Positions 36,315 through 46,462 of a stretch of 64,000 nucleotides of DNA are shown piece by piece. The position numbers and the translations under genes were made by a program. Each line of letters opens with the position of its first letter. Position 1 is the first letter of the stretch. Source of the stretch: UBA5069 sp964560495 (GTDB lineage Bacteria > Chloroflexota > Anaerolineae > Caldilineales > Caldilineaceae); assembly GCA_964560495.1 (NCBI GenBank), contig CAZLMM010000024.1, forward strand, positions 9,186 to 73,185, in the 5' to 3' direction. Under the pieces are notes generated by a model. It saw only the letters and a program-made list of their open reading frames with translations. It did not search any database and had not been told where the DNA came from.

Positions 36315-37907
36315 ATGAAGTACAAGATATCCTGGATATTGGTCGTCTTGATCGTTGGATTGGTCATTGCGGGCTGCGTTCAGCCCGCGCCAGGCGCAAG
36401 CGCGCCGGCGGCGGAGGCCGAGACCAGCGCAGAGGAAGCCGGGGCCACTGGAGGAGGCGTTTTGACCGTAGCGCGGTCGGCTGACGCCAATCTGTGGGAT
36501 CCAAAGTTTACGAATGACAATAATTCCCTGTGGGCGCAGACTCAGATATTCGCCACATTGATGCAGAATTCCCCAGATGGCAAAGAGTTGCTCCCCTGGC
36601 TGGCGGAATCCTATGAGTTCAACGATGACGCCACCGAAGTGACCTTCAAGCTGCACGCGGACGCCAAGTTCTGCGACGGCAGCCCGATCACCGCCGAGGA
36701 TGTGAAATGGTCGTTGGATCGCGGCAAGGAAGCAGACTCCGCCGTCTCCTGGCAATTCTTCTCCAACCCAGAAATCGAGGTCATCGACGATCTGACGGTC
36801 AAGTTCACCCTGGATCGCCCGAATGTGGCTTTCCCCCACTATCTGACCCTGTGGGGCATGTCGATCCTTTCCAAGAAATACGCCGAAGAAGTGGGCATCG
36901 AAGCCCTTGCCGAGAAGCCGCTGGGCTCTGGTCCCTTCTGCCTGGATCAATGGGACAAAGGGCAGTTGATCGTGCTCAAACCCAACCCCGGCTATTGGGG
37001 GGATGATGGCTCGAAGGTGGATGAGGTGCACTTGCGCGTGGTACAAGATGACAATGCCCGCGTTCTCCAGGTGCAGACCGGTGAGGTCGATATCGCCCTG
37101 GACATCCCCTATGCACAGGTGGAGGCGCTGCGTGGGGCGGAGGGCGTCGAGGTGATGGTTGATACGCTTTACGGTACGGCAGCAATCCCGCTCAATCAGC
37201 GCACGGTGCCCCAATTTGCCGACAAGAAGATTCGCCAGGCTATGGCCCACGTCATCGACCGTCAGGCGCTTGTGGACGCCGTGTTGTTGGGGCAAGGCGA
37301 GGTAGCCAAGTCACCCTTCTACGGGCCGGCGATCCTCTACTGGACAGGTGACTTCGAGATACCTTTCGACCTGGAAAAGGCCAAACAGCTCATGGCCGAA
37401 TCGAGCGATCCCGATGGCTTCTCCGCCGAGTTGCTCATTCCCTCCGGCGACACGATGGCGCAGCAGACCGCTGTCATCCTCAAGGATCAGCTGGCGCAGA
37501 TCGGCATCGACATCACCATCACGCCGGTCGAGTCTGGCACATGGTGGGAGATGTGGTCTGGCGGCACCTATCAGATGCTCTACAAACTGGGCACCAACGA
37601 CGTGATTGACCCGGCGGAGAATCTCCCCTTCGACTTCTGGTCCATCGAGGAGGGCGGCTCGGATGCAGCCTTCACCGGCTTCTATAACGCCCGCATCGTG
37701 GAGCTGAGCCAGATGGCCGAGCGCGAGTTCGACTCGGCCAAGCGCGCCGAGCTCTACTACGAACTGCAGCAGATCGCCATGGACGAGACGCCGCAATTGT
37801 GGCTCTTCCATCCCTCCAACCGCTGGGCGACGCGCGACAATATCGAAGGTTTCTCGGTTTTCCCCACCGGCTTGCACCGCTTCTGGTTGGCGTCGAAGGC
37901 GCAGTGA
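36315..37907 (+). CDS. ABC transporter substrate-binding lipoprotein, family 5 (importer 2)
   Basis: A 530-residue DppA/OppA-type binding protein. The ATG at 36315 follows a GGGGGG tract; the frame upstream to 36177 lies in the leader. The signal peptide WILVVLIVGLVIAGCVQPAP ends with a lipobox whose Cys would be lipidated, then a Glu/Ala-rich linker. Family 5 signature: WLAESYEFNDDATEVTFKL and DGSPITAEDVKWSLDRG. First gene of the plus-strand operon. It shares the fold but little obvious detail with the importer-1 protein, so the two may recognise related but different ligands. Confidence 0.9.
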   Translation: MKYKISWILVVLIVGLVIAGCVQPAPGASAPAAEAETSAEEAGATGGGVLTVARSADANLWDPKFTNDNNSLWAQTQIFATLMQNSPDGKELLPWLAESYEFNDDATEVTFKLHADAKFCDGSPITAEDVKWSLDRGKEADSAVSWQFFSNPEIEVIDDLTVKFTLDRPNVAFPHYLTLWGMSILSKKYAEEVGIEALAEKPLGSGPFCLDQWDKGQLIVLKPNPGYWGDDGSKVDEVHLRVVQDDNARVLQVQTGEVDIALDIPYAQVEALRGAEGVEVMVDTLYGTAAIPLNQRTVPQFADKKIRQAMAHVIDRQALVDAVLLGQGEVAKSPFYGPAILYWTGDFEIPFDLEKAKQLMAESSDPDGFSAELLIPSGDTMAQQTAVILKDQLAQIGIDITITPVESGTWWEMWSGGTYQMLYKLGTNDVIDPAENLPFDFWSIEEGGSDAAFTGFYNARIVELSQMAEREFDSAKRAELYYELQQIAMDETPQLWLFHPSNRWATRDNIEGFSVFPTGLHRFWLASKAQ

Positions 37908-37942
37908 CGACGGAGTAACGGCTGTGTGAGGCAGTGAGGTAG

Positions 37943-37987
37943 TAAGGGAATGAGGTGATGGGGGTCGCCCATCACCTCATTCCCTTA
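37943..37987 (+). promoter_or_regulatory. Long stem-loop between binding-protein and permease genes (importer 2)
   Basis: A perfect 20-bp stem (37943-37962 with 37968-37987) closes a 5-base GGTCG loop. It lies 35 bases after the binding-protein stop and 40 before the permease start. No T-run follows, so it is probably an mRNA-stabilising or partial-attenuation element that raises the binding-protein to permease ratio. Importer 1 has the same arrangement. Confidence 0.72.
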
Positions 37988-38026
37988 CCGCGGCGCTATT
38001 CCCGTTCGCGACCAAAGAAACGACAC

Positions 38027-38968
38027 GTGGACATCCTGATTTTTCTGCGCAAGCGACTGATCCACATGATCCCGGTGCTCTTTGGGATTCTGGTGGTCGT
38101 CTTTCTCATGATCCGGCTGATCCCCGGCGACCCGGCGCGCATCATGTTGGGCACCCACGCCACGCCAGAGAGCGTGGCTGCGCTGCGCGCCGAGCTGGGA
38201 TTGGATGCGCCGCTGTGGCAGCAATTTCTGGTGTTCATGGTCAACGTCTTGCAGGGCGACCTGGGCATATCGCTCGTCTACCGTCGCCCGGTGATCAACG
38301 TGATCTTCGAGCGGCTGCCGCCCACCCTGTTCCTCATTGCCTATGCAGCGATTTTGTCCCTGCTCATCACCATTCCCCTGGCCCTGTGGGCTGCGCTGCG
38401 CCAGAACCGAGGGCCGGATCAAGCCGTGCGGGTCGGTTCCACACTGACCCTTTCCATGCCGAGCTTCTGGCTCGGTCTCAATCTGCTCATTCTCTTTGCC
38501 GTGCGTATCCCCCTTTTTCCCGTGGCTGGCTATGGCGACAGTTTCCTGGATCATCTCTGGCATCTCTTCCTGCCATCAGTGACCATCATGCTGCTTCTGG
38601 CGCCCATGTTGATCCGCAGTCTGCGCAGCGGGCTGATCGACGTGCTGAAAGCTCCCTATGTGGAGTTTGCCCGCGCGAAAGGCATCAGTGAGCGACGAGT
38701 GCTCCAGCGCCACGTGCTACGCAACGCCATGATCTCGACTGTAACCATCCTGGGACTGAACATCGGCTGGTTGATCGGCGGCACAGTCGTTATCGAGACG
38801 GTCTTCACCATTGCCGGCATGGGGTCGCTTATCGTCAGCTCCATCTACGCCCGCGACTATCCTGTCATCCAGGGTGTGACATTGGTCTTTGCGCTGCTGG
38901 TCATCTCCATCAACCTGGTGACGGACGTCGTCTACGCTCTACTGGATCCGAGGGTCAGCTATGATTGA
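38027..38968 (+). CDS. Peptide/nickel-type ABC transporter permease (DppB-like)
   Basis: About 313 residues. I start at the GTG at 38027, which gives the usual DppB N-terminus (DILIFLRKRLIHMIPVLFGI); the frame is open to 37955 but that part lies in the stem-loop. Features are RLIPGDPARIMLG, LGLDAPLWQQFLVF, GDLGISLVYRRPV, the coupling loop EFARAKGISERRVLQRHVLRN and the C-terminus VVYALLDPRVSYD. Six helices. The gene overlaps the next one by eight bases. Confidence 0.9.
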   Translation: MDILIFLRKRLIHMIPVLFGILVVVFLMIRLIPGDPARIMLGTHATPESVAALRAELGLDAPLWQQFLVFMVNVLQGDLGISLVYRRPVINVIFERLPPTLFLIAYAAILSLLITIPLALWAALRQNRGPDQAVRVGSTLTLSMPSFWLGLNLLILFAVRIPLFPVAGYGDSFLDHLWHLFLPSVTIMLLLAPMLIRSLRSGLIDVLKAPYVEFARAKGISERRVLQRHVLRNAMISTVTILGLNIGWLIGGTVVIETVFTIAGMGSLIVSSIYARDYPVIQGVTLVFALLVISINLVTDVVYALLDPRVSYD

Positions 38969-39842
38969 CGCGCCTACAGCGAGCGAACGATCCGTGGACA
39001 GGCGGGAAGGCTGGTTGGCGCGCTGGGGTGCTCCGTCTTGGTTGCGACGCACATCCTTGATCTTTGGCGCGGCCGTTCTGCTGACAATCCTGGTCGCCAG
39101 TATCTTTGCTGGGCAGATCAGCCCACATGACCCCATCGCTCAGAATTTGTCGAACACCCTGCGACCGCCCAGCACCGAACATCCCTTCGGCACCGACAAC
39201 TTCGGTCGCGATATCTTCAGCCGTGTGCTCCACGCTGCCAAGCTCGACTTGATGATCGGCGTGCTCTGCGTGCTCTTTCCCATGATCATCGGCGTGCTGC
39301 TCGGCTGTCTGGCAGGCTACCTGGGCGGCCACACTGACACGGTGATCATGCGCACGGTGGACACCTTCACCGCTTTCCCATTCCTGGTGCTGGTGATCGC
39401 CATCATCGCCATCATGGGGCCGGGGCTGTACAGCATGTTCGTCGCGCTGACGCTGGCGGGATGGAGCGCCTACACGCGCATCGTGCGTGGGGAAATCCTG
39501 GTGGTGAAACGAGCGGAATACATCCAGGCGGCGCGGGCGTTGGGCTATAGTCGATCGCGCATCATGTTTCGCCATGTGCTGCCCAATGTGGTCTCGCCGG
39601 CCGTCATTTTTGCCATGGCCGACATCGTACTCGTGATCCTCTCCACCACTGCGTTGAGCTTCCTGGGCCTGGGCGTACAGCCTCCCACGCCTGAGTGGGG
39701 CAGCATGATCGCCGAAGGCCGCGTCTACATGATGACCGCGTGGTGGCTGGTAACGCTGCCTGGCCTGGCAATCGTGGCCGTAGGTTTGGCGCTCAGCTTT
39801 TTTGGCGATGGCCTGGCCGATCTCTTGCGCACCGAGGATTAG
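38961..39842 (+). CDS. Peptide/nickel-type ABC transporter permease (DppC-like)
   Basis: A 293-residue permease. The DppC hallmark NTLRPPSTEHPFGTDNFGRD sits between helix 1 and the core, and the ATPase contact loop is EYIQAARALGYSRSRIMFRH. Its start overlaps the DppB-like stop, and the ATPase gene follows after three bases, so the channel subunits are co-translated. Confidence 0.91.
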   Translation: MIDAPTASERSVDRREGWLARWGAPSWLRRTSLIFGAAVLLTILVASIFAGQISPHDPIAQNLSNTLRPPSTEHPFGTDNFGRDIFSRVLHAAKLDLMIGVLCVLFPMIIGVLLGCLAGYLGGHTDTVIMRTVDTFTAFPFLVLVIAIIAIMGPGLYSMFVALTLAGWSAYTRIVRGEILVVKRAEYIQAARALGYSRSRIMFRHVLPNVVSPAVIFAMADIVLVILSTTALSFLGLGVQPPTPEWGSMIAEGRVYMMTAWWLVTLPGLAIVAVGLALSFFGDGLADLLRTED

Positions 39843-39845
39843 CCG

Positions 39846-40828
39846 ATGGAGCCAATTCTGGAGGTGCGCGACCTGACTACGCAGATCGCAACCAAACGTG
39901 GGACGCTGACCGCGGTGGATGAAGTCAGTTTTTCGTTGCAGCGCGGCGAAATTCTCGGTATTGTGGGCGAAAGCGGCTGTGGTAAGAGCATGACCTGTCG
40001 CTCCATCCTCCAGCTCCTGCCTGCATCTGGCAGGGTGGTGGGGGGCGAGGCCATCTACGGCGGGCGCGACCTTCTGAAGCTCCCAATCAAGGAGTTCAAC
40101 CAGTTGCGTGGTCGGGAGATTGCCATGATCTTCCAGGACCCCATGGCCGTGCTCAACCCAGTGCATCGGGTGGGAGACCAGCTGACCGAGGCCATGTTGG
40201 AGCATGGCATCGTGAAATCGAAGGGTGCAGCCAGGGCGCGCGCCATCGAGCTGCTGCGCAAAGTGGGCATTCCCGCGCCAGAAGAACGGCTGGCCGCATA
40301 TCCCCATCACTTCAGCGGCGGCATGTGCCAGCGCCTGGTGATCGCCATTGCCTTGGCGTGCGAGCCGGCCATCATCCTGGCCGACGAACCGACGACTGCC
40401 CTGGATGTCACGATCCAGGATCAAATTTTGAAGCTGCTCATTGGTCTCCAACACGAGTTGGGTCTGAGCCTGCTGTTGGTGACCCATGACATGGGGGTTG
40501 TGGCGCAAACATGCCAGCGAGTGGCGGTGATGTACGCCGGTAAGATCGTGGAGCTGGCGGACAAGGTTGCGCTCTTTACCGCGCCCCGTCATCCTTACAC
40601 ACGGGGCCTGCTCGACTGCGTGCCCCGCGTCCAGGAAGATGGCAACGTGCGTCCCTTGACGCCCATCCCAGGCGCGCCGCCTGATCTGGTGCAGCCGCCC
40701 AGCGGCTGCCGTTTTCACCCGCGCTGCCCATTGGCCAGCGACGAGTGCAAACAGGGCGACTTCCCACTCCGCGAGGTGGCGCCAGGTCATTTGAGCGCGT
40801 GCATCAAGCATGAGCAGATGAGAACTGT

Positions 40829-40832
<4 letters not shown>
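39846..40832 (+). CDS. Peptide ABC transporter ATP-binding protein (DppD-like)
   Basis: A 328-residue ATPase: Walker A GESGCGKSMT, Q-loop MIFQDPMAVLNP, signature FSGGMCQRLVIAIAL, Walker B IILADEPTTALDV and switch His in VTHDMGVV. The C-terminal oligopeptide-transporter extension has the typical Cys spacing (SGCRFHPRCPLASDEC). It heterodimerises with the next gene product. As the only DppD/F pair in the window it may also energise importer 1, whose operon lacks ATPases. Confidence 0.93.
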
Positions 40833-41938
<1,106 letters not shown>

Positions 41939-41982
41939 CCATTCACACTTTTCCCAACAAGCACTCAACAAGGAAGATCACC

Positions 41983-42657
41983 ATGGCCCACGATCCCTAC
42001 TACGATCTGATCACTCTCCCCCCCGAACCGCCTTTCGAGCCACAGCGCACTGCCCTGCTGACCATCGATCTGCAATATCTGGACGCGCATCCCAGCGGCT
42101 GGATGGGGCGACTGTGTCGCGACCAGGGCAAGCCCGACCACCTCAAAGAGCGTTTTGACTTCATCCAGGATATTTTGCCCAACGTGCGTCGCCTGCAAGA
42201 CGCCTGCCGCGCCCATGGCGTCGAGGTGATTCACATTCGTGTGGCGTATCGCACGCGCGATGGGCGCGATGGCCGCCGTGCGCTCAGCGCCGATCTGGCC
42301 ACCGTCACCCACATGGAGGCGCGCGATGATGATTTTCTGGAAGAGGTCGCGCCCATTGGCGATGAGATCGTCATCGACAAGACCAGCGCCGGCACCTTCA
42401 ACTCAACCTCCATCGACCAGATTCTGCGCAACATGAACATCAATCGTCTGTGGGTGACAGGCATTGTCACCGAGGGCTGTGTGGAGATGACCGCCCGCGA
42501 CGCTGCTGATCGGGGCTTCCTGGTGACGCTGGTCAGCGACGGCTGCGCCTCATCCACCCACATCGCCCATGAAGATGCGTTGCAGCGCATGGGCGACGGC
42601 GGGTTGATCAAAGTGCGCACGGTGGATGATCTGATCGGCCAGTTGGCCGCAGCATGA
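41983..42657 (+). CDS. Isochorismatase-fold cysteine hydrolase
   Basis: A 224-residue hydrolase with the full catalytic triad: Asp29 (LLTIDLQ), Lys133 (VIDKTSAGTFNST) and Cys166 (IVTEGCVEMTARDA), including the family's cis-peptide segment before the Cys. Relatives include N-carbamoylsarcosine amidohydrolase, nicotinamidase, ureidoacrylate hydrolase and biuret hydrolase, all of which cleave amide or carbamoyl groups. In this operon an N-carbamoyl or amide hydrolase is the most natural role. It follows the ATPase gene by 44 bases. Confidence 0.88.
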   Translation: MAHDPYYDLITLPPEPPFEPQRTALLTIDLQYLDAHPSGWMGRLCRDQGKPDHLKERFDFIQDILPNVRRLQDACRAHGVEVIHIRVAYRTRDGRDGRRALSADLATVTHMEARDDDFLEEVAPIGDEIVIDKTSAGTFNSTSIDQILRNMNINRLWVTGIVTEGCVEMTARDAADRGFLVTLVSDGCASSTHIAHEDALQRMGDGGLIKVRTVDDLIGQLAAA

Positions 42658-42661
42658 TGCG

Positions 42662-43861
42662 ATGGAACCAATGACAACGCCAACCACGCCGCCGCTCTCG
42701 CGCAAGATTCAGTCTCTGCAAGGGGGCGCCGAGACATCCTTCACACGCATGTTGCGCCTGGCAAGCCAGACGCCCAATCTGATTTCTCTGGGCCGCGGCG
42801 ATCCAGACGTGGCGACGCCGCCGCACATCGTGGAGGCCGCAGTCAAGGCCATGCAAACGCGCCATGTCAACTACACGCCGCCGCCAGGGATGCCGGCGCT
42901 GCGCGAAGCCATCGCCGACAAGCTGGCGCGAGAAAACGGCCTGCGCTATGACCCGATGAGCGAAGTCCTGGTCACCTGCGGCGCGCAGGAGGCCATTTCG
43001 GTCATCATGCAGACGCTCCTTGACCCAGGGGACGAGGTGCTGCTGCCAGACCCCTTCTACACCGCCTACGAGATGGCGATTGGCCTTGCCCATGGCAAGG
43101 TGGTGCATGTGCCCACCTACGCAGAACAGGGCTTCGAGGTGCAGCCCGCGGAGATTGCGGCGCGCATCAACGAACGTACGCGCATGATCGTATTGGTCTC
43201 GCCCAATAACCCGACCGGCGGCGTGATCTCGGCAGCCAGCCTGGAAGAAATCGCCGCGCTCGCCGTTCGCCACAACCTTATCGTTGTCTCGGATGAATTG
43301 TATGAAAAGGTGATCTTCGACGGCGCGCAGGCGCCCAGCATCGCCCGCCTGCCTGGGATGCGTGAGCGCACCATCATCATCAACGGCTTTTCCAAGACCT
43401 ATTGTATGACCGGTTTTCGCGTGGGCTATCTGGCCGGGCCGGCAGCGTTGATGGCAGCCCTCTACGAGCCGCACCACATCCTTACCATCTGCGCGCCCAC
43501 CGCCAGCCAACACGCAGCCCTGGCCGCCTTGGCCGGCGACCAGGGCTGCGTCGATGAGATCGTCGGCGTCTTCGCCCACCGACGCCGCGCCCTGCTCGAC
43601 GGCTTGCGCAGCGTCGGCGTTCCCTTTCCCCATCCGGCAGGCGCGTTCTTTGCCTTTGGCGACATCCGTGCATCCGGCATGACCTCGGCGGATTTTGCGG
43701 TGAAGGTGTTGCAGGAGGCCGGCGTGCTGGTCTTCCCGGGGACGCAGTACGGGGCGTGCGGCGAAGGCTTTCTGCGCATCTCCTATCTCGCGCAGGTTGC
43801 GAACATCGAAGTAGCGGTGGAACGGTTGGGGCGAGTCTATCACAGCGCGCGGGGAGGGTGA
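42662..43861 (+). CDS. PLP-dependent aminotransferase, class I/II
   Basis: A 399-residue transaminase, or 396 if the ATG at 42671 is used. Key residues are intact: SPNNPTGGVIS, PLP Asp in VSDELYEKV, Schiff-base Lys in INGFSKTYCMTGFRVGY and Arg in GFLRISYLAQ. It shares LGRGDPDVATPPHIVEAA with the enzymes encoded at 28827 (LGRGDPDLNTPEHVIAAA) and 50295 (LGRGDPDFHTPRHIVEAA), so the three are recent paralogues with possibly different substrates. It starts four bases after the isochorismatase-like stop. Confidence 0.9.
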   Translation: MEPMTTPTTPPLSRKIQSLQGGAETSFTRMLRLASQTPNLISLGRGDPDVATPPHIVEAAVKAMQTRHVNYTPPPGMPALREAIADKLARENGLRYDPMSEVLVTCGAQEAISVIMQTLLDPGDEVLLPDPFYTAYEMAIGLAHGKVVHVPTYAEQGFEVQPAEIAARINERTRMIVLVSPNNPTGGVISAASLEEIAALAVRHNLIVVSDELYEKVIFDGAQAPSIARLPGMRERTIIINGFSKTYCMTGFRVGYLAGPAALMAALYEPHHILTICAPTASQHAALAALAGDQGCVDEIVGVFAHRRRALLDGLRSVGVPFPHPAGAFFAFGDIRASGMTSADFAVKVLQEAGVLVFPGTQYGACGEGFLRISYLAQVANIEVAVERLGRVYHSARGG

Positions 43862-43868
43862 GACTCAC

Positions 43869-45233
43869 ATGGTCATCGACTACCTGAGACAGAATCGCCA
43901 GCAAATAATCGACGACCTGCGCCAGTTCATGCAGCAGCCGAGCGTTGCGATCCAGAAGCTGGGCATGATGGAGTGCGCCGACCTGCTCTGCCGCCAGATG
44001 AGTGCATTTGGCATGTCCCCCCGGCTGTTGCCCACGGCCGGCTATCCGGTTGTCTACAGTCGGCTACAAGGGGAATCCGACTACACGCTGCTGATCTACG
44101 GTCACTACGACGTGCAGCCGGTTGATAACCTGTGGAGTTTTGATCCCTGGGGCGCTGTGATCGACGATGGACGCATCTATGGGCGCGGCGCAGTAGACGA
44201 CAAGGGCGCAGTGATGGCTGCGTTGCAAGGCGTGCGCGCCTACCTGGCCACCAATACGCCCCTGCCCGTTTCAGTGATCTTCCTCATCGAAGGCGAGGAA
44301 GAGATCGGCAGCCCCAATCTGGCGCATTTTCTGTCTGCCCATCGAAATCTGCTGCGCGCCGATGCGCTGATCAACTTCGATGACAATGTTTGGCCCGACG
44401 GACGACCACGAGTCGTGACCGGCATCGGCGGCGGCGCGCTGATTCGTATCGAGGCGCGGCGGCCGCGCGAGTTTCACGGCATGATGGCGCCGCTCATCGA
44501 GAACGCGCTCTGGCGGTTGCAAAACGCGCTCGCAACGGTGCGTGCGCCGGACGGCGCCATCACCATCGACGACTTCTTCGAGGACGTGCGACCGCCCACT
44601 GCAGAGGAGATGGCGGCCATGGCCACGCTGCCCTGGGACGGCGCGCATTTGCTGCGCGACTCTGGCCAAACGGCCTTCGTGGGCGGCGTCAGCGGACTGG
44701 ATGCCCTCACTCGGCTCTACCTGACGCCGTGCTGCAATCTCGTCGGTTGGGAGGGCGGCTATGTGCGTCCCATGCAAAAGAGCGTGGTGCCCCATTTCGC
44801 CGCCGCCGAGCTTGATTTCCGCACCGTGCCCAATCAACGGGGTGAGCGCATCGTGCAGATGTTACGCGACCACCTGGATCGGCGCGGTTTCACCGACCTC
44901 AGCGTGGAGCTCCTCGTCGAGACGGACTGGTATCGCTGCGCGCCCGATAGCCCGGCCGCGACCGCCCTGGGCAATGCTATCCGCAAGACCTTTGGTGTGG
45001 AGCCGGCGCGCCAGCCGACCTATCCGGGCTTCGGCCCTGAACCCCTCTTCGCCAAAATTCTCGGCATCGACGAGCAGGCCTACAGCGGCTTTGGCCCAAC
45101 GGAGGATCGCCTGCACGCGCCGGATGAGTACATTCGCATCGAAGACTACCTGAACGGCGCGGTCTGCACAGCAAATTTGCTGGAGGAGTATGTGAAGGTG
45201 AAACGGTCGGGCAACGGGGAGTTGAGGTCGTGA
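43869..45233 (+). CDS. M20-family dipeptidase
   Basis: A 454-residue paralogue of the protein encoded at 23779. The ATG follows GGAGGGTGAG. Metal-site motifs are YGHYDVQPVD, YGRGAVDDKGAV, EGEEEIGSPN, a central Asp in NFDDNVWPDG and the C-terminal His in RLHAPDEYI. The dimerisation (lid) domain spans about 190-310. Likely cytoplasmic hydrolysis of a dipeptide or N-acyl amino acid delivered by the importer. It follows the aminotransferase by seven bases. Confidence 0.9.
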   Translation: MVIDYLRQNRQQIIDDLRQFMQQPSVAIQKLGMMECADLLCRQMSAFGMSPRLLPTAGYPVVYSRLQGESDYTLLIYGHYDVQPVDNLWSFDPWGAVIDDGRIYGRGAVDDKGAVMAALQGVRAYLATNTPLPVSVIFLIEGEEEIGSPNLAHFLSAHRNLLRADALINFDDNVWPDGRPRVVTGIGGGALIRIEARRPREFHGMMAPLIENALWRLQNALATVRAPDGAITIDDFFEDVRPPTAEEMAAMATLPWDGAHLLRDSGQTAFVGGVSGLDALTRLYLTPCCNLVGWEGGYVRPMQKSVVPHFAAAELDFRTVPNQRGERIVQMLRDHLDRRGFTDLSVELLVETDWYRCAPDSPAATALGNAIRKTFGVEPARQPTYPGFGPEPLFAKILGIDEQAYSGFGPTEDRLHAPDEYIRIEDYLNGAVCTANLLEEYVKVKRSGNGELRS

Positions 45234-45270
45234 TGCCTTGGGGGTGGTGGGGAGCGAATCCCCATTCACC

Positions 45271-45312
45271 ATTTTCCATTGACTATTTTCCATTGATTAT
45301 TTTCCACTAGAA
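45271..45312. repeat. Tandem 14-base repeat (ATTTTCCATTGACT x3)
   Basis: Three adjacent 14-base units, the last diverged, fill the gap between the M20 and M24 genes and run to ten bases before the M24 start. This resembles a widespread AT-rich intergenic repeat. The gap is the longest in this stretch of the operon (89 bases). Confidence 0.6.
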
Positions 45313-45322
45313 AGACACAGCG

Positions 45323-46450
45323 ATGGCATCTCTCCTGGAACGTGACAGACGCTATGCGGCCCTGCGCGCCATGATGGAGGAGCAGGGCTACCGGGCGCTG
45401 ATCCTGGCGGGCAACGCCGAAGCCATGCAGCGTGGCTATGTGCGTTATGTCTCCGACTGGCGGTTATGGGGGGGCAAAGGCTTCGCCGTCTTTCCCCTGG
45501 AAGGCGACCCGATCCTGGTGCTGGGCGCCGGCTCTCAGTCTTTCTGGGCGAAGGAGGTCGGCTGGATCAATGATGTGCGGCCCACATTGAACATGGTCGC
45601 CACAGTCGGCGATGCGTTGGCCGGCCTGGGACTGGCGACTGAGCGTATCGGTGTGGTGGGACTGGGGCAGGTGATGGTCTATGGAGATGCGCTTGCCCTG
45701 CAAGTCGCCTTGCCTGCTGCGCAGCTGGAAGACGCCGCGCCCGCCGTCGACCAGATCATGGCGATCCGCAGCGCCGAAGAAATCGCCTTGCAGACGGAGA
45801 GTTATCGCTCCGTCGCGCTTGCCCATGAACGGCTGGAAACTGCGCTTCGACCGGGGCGCAGCGAGCGCACGATCATGGCCGAGGCCGTGGAGCTTCTGGC
45901 CGAGCAGGGTTGCCTGGATGGCATTGCTCACCTGACGGTGGGCGTTCGCCCGTTTTTGCGGCCGCCCACGGACCGGCTCATCAGCGCCGACGATGTGGTC
46001 AAGGTTTCGTTGGAGTTCGCCGGTCCCAGCGGCTTTTGGGTCGAGTTATCCGCGGTCTACTCGTTTCGCCGCCCGACTGCGCGCGAGTTGCACTACTTCG
46101 AGACCTGCGTCCAGGCCATCGAACGCGTCCAGGCGATGCTGCGCCCAGGCGTGGAAGGTCGCGCGGTGACGCAGACCATCGAGGCGACCTTCAGCGAAGC
46201 GGGCTGGCGCGTCAGCGGGCGCGGTCTGTGGGATGGACATCTCATTGGCCTCAATGTGATCCGCCCACCCTTCGGGCTGATGGATAACACAGACCGCTTC
46301 CAGGAAAACATGGTCTTCAACGTGCACCCTGGTCTGGTGGTGGATGACGATGGCTTTGGCATTTTTGTTCAGGACAATCTGCTTGTCACACCCACCGGCG
46401 GCAAACCGCTTGACGAGTTTGCACACCGGTGGCGCATCCTTGCCGAGTGA
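45323..46450 (+). CDS. M24-family (creatinase/aminopeptidase fold) protein without metal ligands
   Basis: A 375-residue protein with an N-terminal creatinase domain and a pita-bread domain. Compared with Xaa-Pro peptidases, the two Asp positions are changed (DDVVKVSLEFAGP and FWVELSAVYSF), His is kept (DGHLIGLNVIRPP), the first Glu is His (FNVHPGLVV) and the second Glu is Gln (FVQDNLLVT). It cannot bind the usual two metals. A metal-free creatinase-type hydrolase or a non-enzymatic binding protein are the options. It is even more degenerate than the paralogue at 22273. Confidence 0.78.
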   Translation: MASLLERDRRYAALRAMMEEQGYRALILAGNAEAMQRGYVRYVSDWRLWGGKGFAVFPLEGDPILVLGAGSQSFWAKEVGWINDVRPTLNMVATVGDALAGLGLATERIGVVGLGQVMVYGDALALQVALPAAQLEDAAPAVDQIMAIRSAEEIALQTESYRSVALAHERLETALRPGRSERTIMAEAVELLAEQGCLDGIAHLTVGVRPFLRPPTDRLISADDVVKVSLEFAGPSGFWVELSAVYSFRRPTARELHYFETCVQAIERVQAMLRPGVEGRAVTQTIEATFSEAGWRVSGRGLWDGHLIGLNVIRPPFGLMDNTDRFQENMVFNVHPGLVVDDDGFGIFVQDNLLVTPTGGKPLDEFAHRWRILAE

Positions 46451-46462
46451 GGATAGGAATCT

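Noticed and set aside
37943..37987. Rho-independent terminator after the binding-protein gene
   Set aside because: The stem is excellent but no T-run follows, and the permease genes directly downstream have no promoter that I can see; treated as an mRNA-processing or attenuation stem.
38955..40811. 618-codon open frame on the minus strand
   Set aside because: Antisense to the permease and ATPase genes of importer 2; His/Gln-rich nonsense translation.
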